From assembly GCA_018242625.1 (NCBI GenBank), contig JAFEBO010000006.1, forward strand, positions 124,001 to 188,000: DNA of 64,000 nucleotides, given 5' to 3'. Position 1 is the stretch's first letter. Each line of letters begins with the position of its first letter. Source of the DNA: Planctomycetota bacterium (GTDB lineage Bacteria > Planctomycetota > Phycisphaerae > Phycisphaerales > UBA1924). The notes under the pieces were generated by a model. That model made no database searches. It was given only the letters and a program-made list of their open reading frames with translations, and was not told the origin of the DNA. Below are positions 59,899 through 64,000 of the stretch, in pieces. Made by a program: the position numbers and the translations under genes.

Positions 59899-60684
59899 AT
59901 GACCACCGCACCGCTGACCGTGAGCAATCCGCTCCCCTGCATCCAGTGCGGCTATGACCTCGTCGGCCTGGCGATCAGCGGCAAGTGTCCCGAGTGCGGC
60001 ACGCCCGTCGACCGGTCGATGCGCGGAGACCTGCTCAAGTACAGCAGCCCGCAGTACCGCGGCTCGCTGCTCCGGGGCGTCACGCTCATCATGACGGGCA
60101 TCGCCCTCATGCTGATCGGGATGATCGGAGCCTTGCTCATCGGCGCCTTCGTTCCGGGAGCGGGCGGCCAGATCGTCATGATCGGCCTCATGTTTCTTTC
60201 TTCGGCCGCCTCATTCGCCGGCTATTTTCTGTACAGCGTTCCGGACCCCGGGCAGCTCTCCGCGAACAAGGGTGAGACGCCGCGCAGGGTCCTCCGCATC
60301 TGCATCGCGATCTCGCTGGCCTCGAGCCTGGCGCAGACCGTTGTCTCCATGATCGCGACAGGGAAGGGTGTTGCGGGCTTCGGCATGGTGCCGCACCAGA
60401 ACATCAGCACCCTGACGATGTTCTACGCGATCACGGCCGTGACGGGCCTGATCGCCGGAGCCGTCCAGTTTTTCGCCGCGATGCTGTACACGCGCTGGCT
60501 CGCCCCGCGGATTCCGAGCACGCGTGTGGCCAATCGCGCGAAACTTCTCATGTGGCTTGGCCCGATCCTGATCGTGCTCTACTGCACGCTGATCTGCCCG
60601 CTGATCGCGCTCATCCTTTATTACAATATGTTCAGCTGGATACGCAGCGCTCTGATCTCTTTGCGCGATGCGCCCGAAACATGA
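59899..60684 (+). CDS. Membrane protein with N-terminal zinc ribbon
   Basis: The 261-residue protein begins with a four-Cys ribbon, CIQCGYDLVGLAISGKCPEC, which should bind zinc, then four to five membrane helices (for example GVTLIMTGIALMLIGMIGAL and LLMWLGPILIVLYCTLICPL). The same ribbon with the same spacing opens the next gene and closes two others in the window. The function is unknown. Its stop overlaps the next gene's start by four bases (ATGA), so the two are translationally coupled and probably paralogous in topology. Confidence 0.8.
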   Translation: MTTAPLTVSNPLPCIQCGYDLVGLAISGKCPECGTPVDRSMRGDLLKYSSPQYRGSLLRGVTLIMTGIALMLIGMIGALLIGAFVPGAGGQIVMIGLMFLSSAASFAGYFLYSVPDPGQLSANKGETPRRVLRICIAISLASSLAQTVVSMIATGKGVAGFGMVPHQNISTLTMFYAITAVTGLIAGAVQFFAAMLYTRWLAPRIPSTRVANRAKLLMWLGPILIVLYCTLICPLIALILYYNMFSWIRSALISLRDAPET

Positions 60685-61415
60685 GTACGCCCGAACTACC
60701 GACCCCCTGCGCCGAGTGCGGCTATGAACTCCGCGGGCTGCCGAGTGAAGGCATGTGCCCCGAGTGCGGCGCTTCGATCGCCGCCTCGCTGGCCAGACGC
60801 TCGCTCGGACTGGCGGCCCCCCACTACGTGCGGAGCCTGCGCACGGGAACCGATCTCACGCTCTGGGCGCTTGCCTTGTTCGGCGTCGCCGGGCTGGCCC
60901 GCACGTACCTTGGACACGCGCAGGGTTTCGCGGCGGTTGGGATCGGCATCGATTGTGTCGCGGCGGGGCTCCTGCTCGCCGGCACCTGGATGCTGACGCC
61001 CGATGACCCGGGCCTTCATCCGCAGGACCAGGCGCGTCCGAACAAGCGCGCCATGCGGGCGGGTGCCGTCGGAATCCTGGCCACGGCCCTGCTGCTGTTC
61101 ATCCTGATACTTTCCCGATCGGCCGGTCGTTCGCACACCTCGCTCTTCCCGGATTTCAGCGCCATCTTTGAGGTTGCCTTCTGGCTCGTCTGGGCGACGG
61201 GCATGGCGAACTACACGCGATGGATCGCGGTCCGCCTTCCTGACAACGCGCTGTACAACACCGGGCGAAGAACGGGCCGCGCACTTCCCTGGACAATCGC
61301 GGTCTGGTTTATGATTTCATTTCTCTTCGGCGCGGCGCCGCGCGTGCTCCCGATGGCACTGCTCTTCTGGCTGAGCTGGCGCGTGCGCGACCGGATCGGC
61401 CGCTCGCACGTGTAA
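60681..61415 (+). CDS. Membrane protein with N-terminal zinc ribbon
   Basis: This 244-residue protein starts MSTPELPTPCAECGYELRGL and completes the ribbon with CPECG. It is followed by about five to six hydrophobic segments (for example DLTLWALALFGVAGLARTYL and AVGILATALLLFILILSRSA). The start overlaps the stop of the related gene before it, so expression is coupled. The ribbon motif CxxCGYxLxGLxxxxxCPECG is the same as in the preceding gene. The role is unknown; membrane anchoring with a small cytoplasmic zinc finger could serve protein interaction. Confidence 0.8.
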   Translation: MSTPELPTPCAECGYELRGLPSEGMCPECGASIAASLARRSLGLAAPHYVRSLRTGTDLTLWALALFGVAGLARTYLGHAQGFAAVGIGIDCVAAGLLLAGTWMLTPDDPGLHPQDQARPNKRAMRAGAVGILATALLLFILILSRSAGRSHTSLFPDFSAIFEVAFWLVWATGMANYTRWIAVRLPDNALYNTGRRTGRALPWTIAVWFMISFLFGAAPRVLPMALLFWLSWRVRDRIGRSHV

Positions 61416-61442
61416 GTGTCCCGGGGTCAAACGCTTCCATAA

Positions 61443-61493
61443 TTCGAAAGCCTGATTTCATTTTGTGAAAGCAGACCTCTAGAATCCGAAAGC
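61443..61493 (+). repeat. Three TNNGAAAGC repeats at exactly 21-bp spacing
   Basis: Copies at 61443-61451, 61464-61472 and 61485-61493 share T-N-N-GAAAGC. The 21-bp period is two helical turns, so all three face the same side of the helix. The last copy abuts the ATG at 61494. This looks like a binding array for a repressor, most simply the HTH protein that follows. Confidence 0.6.
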
Positions 61494-61883
61494 ATGGCTT
61501 TTCATTTTCCAAAGGGCGTCCCGAGCTATCCCGTCGGCGTTCGCGTCGAGGCCCCGGCCGATCCGGCCCGGGCGGCGGGCGCGATCCAGCACCCGCTCGG
61601 ACAACTGCCGCGCGAAGATCAGGACCTGATCGTTCAGTTGGTGCTGCATTCGGGCTCGCTCAAGGACCTGGCGGCGGCGTACGGGGTGAGCTACCCCACA
61701 ATCCGGATCCGGGTCGACAGGGTGATCGAACGGCTGCGAGTCATTGTCGCCGGCCGCAAGGACGAGGGAGTGCGCGGGCTGCTCGCGCGGCTGGTTGAAC
61801 AGGGCGAGGTATCCGAGCAGGCGGCGCGAGCGATCGAAGAAGCCGTCGACATGGAAACCGGTGCGCAGGAACGCGCCCGCTAG
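61494..61883 (+). CDS. DUF2089-type HTH protein
   Basis: The 129-residue protein begins MAFHFPKGVPSYPVGVRVEA. Its middle has HPLGQLPREDQDLIVQLVLH then SGSLKDLAAAYGVSYPTIRIRVDRVI, which matches the DUF2089 helix-turn-helix (LxEEDxxFIxxFL..GSLKElA..LGVSYPTVR). DUF2089 proteins are thought to be transcription regulators. No zinc-ribbon is seen at the N-terminus, unlike some family members. The C-terminal helix (KDEGVRGLLARLVEQGEVSE) may be for dimerisation. Three 21-bp-spaced repeats directly upstream suggest autoregulation. Confidence 0.85.
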   Translation: MAFHFPKGVPSYPVGVRVEAPADPARAAGAIQHPLGQLPREDQDLIVQLVLHSGSLKDLAAAYGVSYPTIRIRVDRVIERLRVIVAGRKDEGVRGLLARLVEQGEVSEQAARAIEEAVDMETGAQERAR

Positions 61884-61948
61884 CCACCAGAATCTCCGGC
61901 GCGTTTCGAGCCCCCGAGGCGGTGAGAACAGCATCGCTCGGCGATCGC

Positions 61949-62626
61949 TCAGAATTCGACGTGGTGATCCCACTTGCGCTGGGTGATCGTGTGCGGAACT
62001 CGGAGGATCACGAAGCGATGACCAGGTGTGCCCTGCGGCGTCGATTCGTCGATGAGGCCCAGGTTGTTCACAAAGAACGCCGCCGCACGGCGGACCGCCG
62101 GCATCCATCGATCATCGAGCACGATCAGGGAGCCGGGCCGTGCAAGACGTATGGAGTAGAACACATCGACAAAGACGTTGTCGAACAGATGCCCGCCGTC
62201 CACAAAGATGAAGTCAAAGCGGGCACCCGCGCCGCAGAGCCTTGGAAGCGCGAATTCCGAATACTCCTGCTCGACTCTCACATGCCGATCGAGGCCCGCG
62301 CGGCGGATGGTTTCTATCCCCACAGAATCCCAGCCGCTCGCCTGAAACGGGTCGAGGGAGAGCCCTTCGAAGCTCTTGTGATGCTGAAGAACACCCAGAG
62401 ACAGGAAGAGCGAGGACAATCCCAGGCCGAGTCCGATTTCAAGGAATCCGCCAGCTCGTTCGTCTGCGACGAGCTTCATCAGCGCATCGCCCGCTTCCTT
62501 CGTCATCCCCGTCGGAAACACGTCGGTGGGCTGACCTGAGAGTCCGATCAGAGTGCGTGTGGAGTATGCCTCCGACAGGACTCTTTCGCAGCGCTCCACC
62601 AACGGCTCCGAAATGGCGGTGTTCAT
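61949..62626 (-). CDS. Class I SAM-dependent methyltransferase
   Basis: The 225-residue protein has a Rossmann methyltransferase core with motif I GGFLEIGLGLGLSSLFLSLG, a motif II acidic region (GLSLDPFQ), and motif IV GARFDFIFVDGGHLFDNVFV. The GLSSL pattern and VDGGH are typical of the methyltransferase family 24 type, often O-methyltransferases or sugar/antibiotic-related enzymes. The substrate is unknown. It converges with the DUF2089-type gene (65 bp gap) and follows pepA in the same direction by about 135 bp. Confidence 0.87.
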   Translation of the reverse strand: MNTAISEPLVERCERVLSEAYSTRTLIGLSGQPTDVFPTGMTKEAGDALMKLVADERAGGFLEIGLGLGLSSLFLSLGVLQHHKSFEGLSLDPFQASGWDSVGIETIRRAGLDRHVRVEQEYSEFALPRLCGAGARFDFIFVDGGHLFDNVFVDVFYSIRLARPGSLIVLDDRWMPAVRRAAAFFVNNLGLIDESTPQGTPGHRFVILRVPHTITQRKWDHHVEF

Positions 62627-62761
62627 TGCATGGGGATCGGCGGTTTCGTTCGATCCGCTTTATTCCAAAGGGATGCCCCACGCCCTTGCGCTGGCCGATC
62701 AGGTGAATGAATCGTGCCGCAAAGGCTGGTTGGAACCGATCGCGACTGGGGCCCTTTGGTG

Positions 62762-64000
62762 CTATGCGTCCACAAGTTCGGCCAGCAGCCGCGTTCCCCA
62801 GCCGGTCGGGCCGTCGATGAAGCAGCCCTTGTTGCTGTCGGCGACGTGGACGCCCGCGATGTCGAGATGGCACCACGGGATCTTCTCATCGACGAAGTAG
62901 GAGAGGAACGCGGCGCCCTGGATGGGGTGGGCCTTGCGGTTGGGGTTGCTGTTGAGGATGTCGGCGACCGGGCTCTTCATGAGGTCGCGATATTCCTGGT
63001 GCATCGGCAGACGCCAGACGCGCTCGCCGCTCGCCTTGCTGGCGGCTTCGACCTTCGCCCGAAGCGCATCGTTCTCGCAGAACATGCCGGCGTAGGTGCT
63101 GCCGAGCGCGACGACGACGCCGCCGGTGAGCGTGGCGAGATCGATGATCGCGCTGGGCTCTTCCTTTTCGCAGGCCCAGCAGAGCGCATCGGCGAGGACC
63201 AGCCGGCCCTCGGCGTCGGTGTTGGTCACTTCGACGGTCACGCCGTTGCGATACGTGATCACGTCGTCGGGGCGGTAGGCCTCGTCGCTGATGCTGTTCT
63301 CGGCGATCGAGAGCAGGGCGACGACGGGCTTGTTGGGCTTGATGACCGTGGCGATGGCGTGCATCGCGCCCAGCACGGCGCAGCCGCCGTCTTTATCGCG
63401 CTTCATGCCGACCATGCCGTTGTTGATCTTGAGCGAGAGGCCGCCGGTGTCGTAGGTCATCGTCTTGCCGACGAGCACGAGGGGCTTGGCGTTCTTCGAG
63501 CCGCGGGGGGAGTACTCAAGACGCACGAGGCACGGCTTGTTCTCGCTGGCCTTGCCGACGTTGATGAGTCCAGTGAAATTCTCGCGCTCGAGCGCGGCGC
63601 CCTCGAAGATGCTGAACTTGAGCCCCACCTTCTTCGCCATCGCCCGCGCCTGCTGCGCCATGTACGACGTCGTCGCGATGTTGGGGGGCGTCTGGCTCAG
63701 CGTGCGGCAGAAATTGGCCGAGACGGCAAGGCCGAGCCCGCGCTCCAGCCCCGCGCCGAATCGCGAATCGGCCGAGGAAACTTCGAGCCGGGTGCGGGAG
63801 GTCGTGAACTTGCCCTTCGCGTCTTTCTTCCGGGTCGCGGTTCCCTTGAACTCGTCGCAGACCCAGCCGATGAGACCGAGGCCTTCGCCGACAGCGCTGC
63901 CCGCGTCGGCCGGCGCGAGATCCGAACCCGAGGCCTTGACGGCCGGCGCCAGCTCGATCGCGGCGGCGGTCGCCTTGGCGGTGGCGAGCCGGCGCCCGAT
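62762..64000 (-). CDS. pepA: Leucyl aminopeptidase (M17), N-terminus beyond window
   Basis: This zinc aminopeptidase removes N-terminal residues from peptides. The minus-strand frame is open from 62762 to the window edge, so 412 residues are seen and the N-terminal part is missing. Catalytic-core motifs are visible: VGKTMTYDTGGLSLK, MKRDKDGGCAVLGAM and NTDAEGRLVLADALCWA, with the substrate Lys and Arg expected in the first and last. The second motif varies from the family's usual MKxDMxGAA form. The upstream RTLSQTPPNIATTSYMA segment is the typical lead to the catalytic domain. An internal ATG at 63661 is not the start, because the conserved sequence continues upstream. Confidence 0.95.
   Translation of the reverse strand: MGRRLATAKATAAAIELAPAVKASGSDLAPADAGSAVGEGLGLIGWVCDEFKGTATRKKDAKGKFTTSRTRLEVSSADSRFGAGLERGLGLAVSANFCRTLSQTPPNIATTSYMAQQARAMAKKVGLKFSIFEGAALERENFTGLINVGKASENKPCLVRLEYSPRGSKNAKPLVLVGKTMTYDTGGLSLKINNGMVGMKRDKDGGCAVLGAMHAIATVIKPNKPVVALLSIAENSISDEAYRPDDVITYRNGVTVEVTNTDAEGRLVLADALCWACEKEEPSAIIDLATLTGGVVVALGSTYAGMFCENDALRAKVEAASKASGERVWRLPMHQEYRDLMKSPVADILNSNPNRKAHPIQGAAFLSYFVDEKIPWCHLDIAGVHVADSNKGCFIDGPTGWGTRLLAELVDA

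Overview
The window is about 64 kb of GC-rich (roughly 65%) bacterial chromosome. Gene content points to a planctomycete, most likely of class Phycisphaerae. The evidence is lipid A and outer-membrane genes (bamA, skp, lpxD, lpxC), the MEP isoprenoid pathway (dxr, ispD), a sigma factor of the type that sits beside Ser/Thr kinases in planctomycetes, many small zinc-ribbon membrane proteins, and a large set of secreted proteins carrying either a duplicated dockerin-like C-terminal module or a PEP-CTERM-like tail. No rRNA, tRNA, CRISPR array, insertion sequence or prophage was recognised. This is core chromosome with lineage-specific surface-protein blocks.

Layout. 1-5.8 kb: envelope glycosylation (an ALG10-like membrane protein running off the left edge, a UbiA-type prenyltransferase, a SPINDLY/OGT-type glycosyltransferase), an AraC regulator and a VOC protein. 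5.8-14.8 kb: a leftward housekeeping run, lysS, glycosyltransferase, ptsI, rne, dxr. 14.9-24.7 kb: VTT membrane protein, zinc-ribbon protein, dnaA, a dockerin-tagged secreted protein, two small membrane proteins, tkt, dnaN. 25.3-32.6 kb: a rightward outer-membrane run bamA-skp-lpxD-lpxC-gatC-gatA. 32.6-35.4 kb: a CPBP protease and rplM-rpsI. 35.6-42.7 kb: five consecutive secreted proteins (beta-propeller-like, HAF-repeat and C-type-lectin-like), four dockerin-tagged and one PEP-CTERM-like. 43.1-45.9 kb: a sigma factor and receptor kinase. 46.0-50.8 kb: dprA, lexA with a long leader and a candidate operator, a methyltransferase-like protein, a lipoprotein and ispD. 50.8-52.4 kb: an ECF sigma/anti-sigma pair reading into ispD. 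52.5-55.7 kb: a compact four-gene leftward block of a Cys-rich membrane protein, a pseudopilin and two paralogous surface proteins. 55.8-64 kb: nuoD, a PEP-CTERM protein, a vanadium-haloperoxidase-like enzyme with a dockerin tag, two coupled zinc-ribbon membrane proteins, a DUF2089-type HTH protein preceded by three 21-bp-spaced repeats, a methyltransferase and pepA (running off the right edge).

The most distinctive signal is the C-terminal tagging of exported proteins. Seven proteins end in a module of 65 residues (66 in one) with no internal gap between copies. It is two 36-residue-period EF-hand-like loops bracketed by four Cys, ending in Cys-Pro at or one residue before the stop. Three others end in Pro-Ser-x + hydrophobic stretch + Arg cluster. 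In two independent places, neighbouring paralogs share the same secreted domain but carry opposite tags, so the two anchors look interchangeable. No exosortase and no obvious cohesin partner lies in the window, so how the tagged proteins are held at the surface must be looked for elsewhere in the genome.
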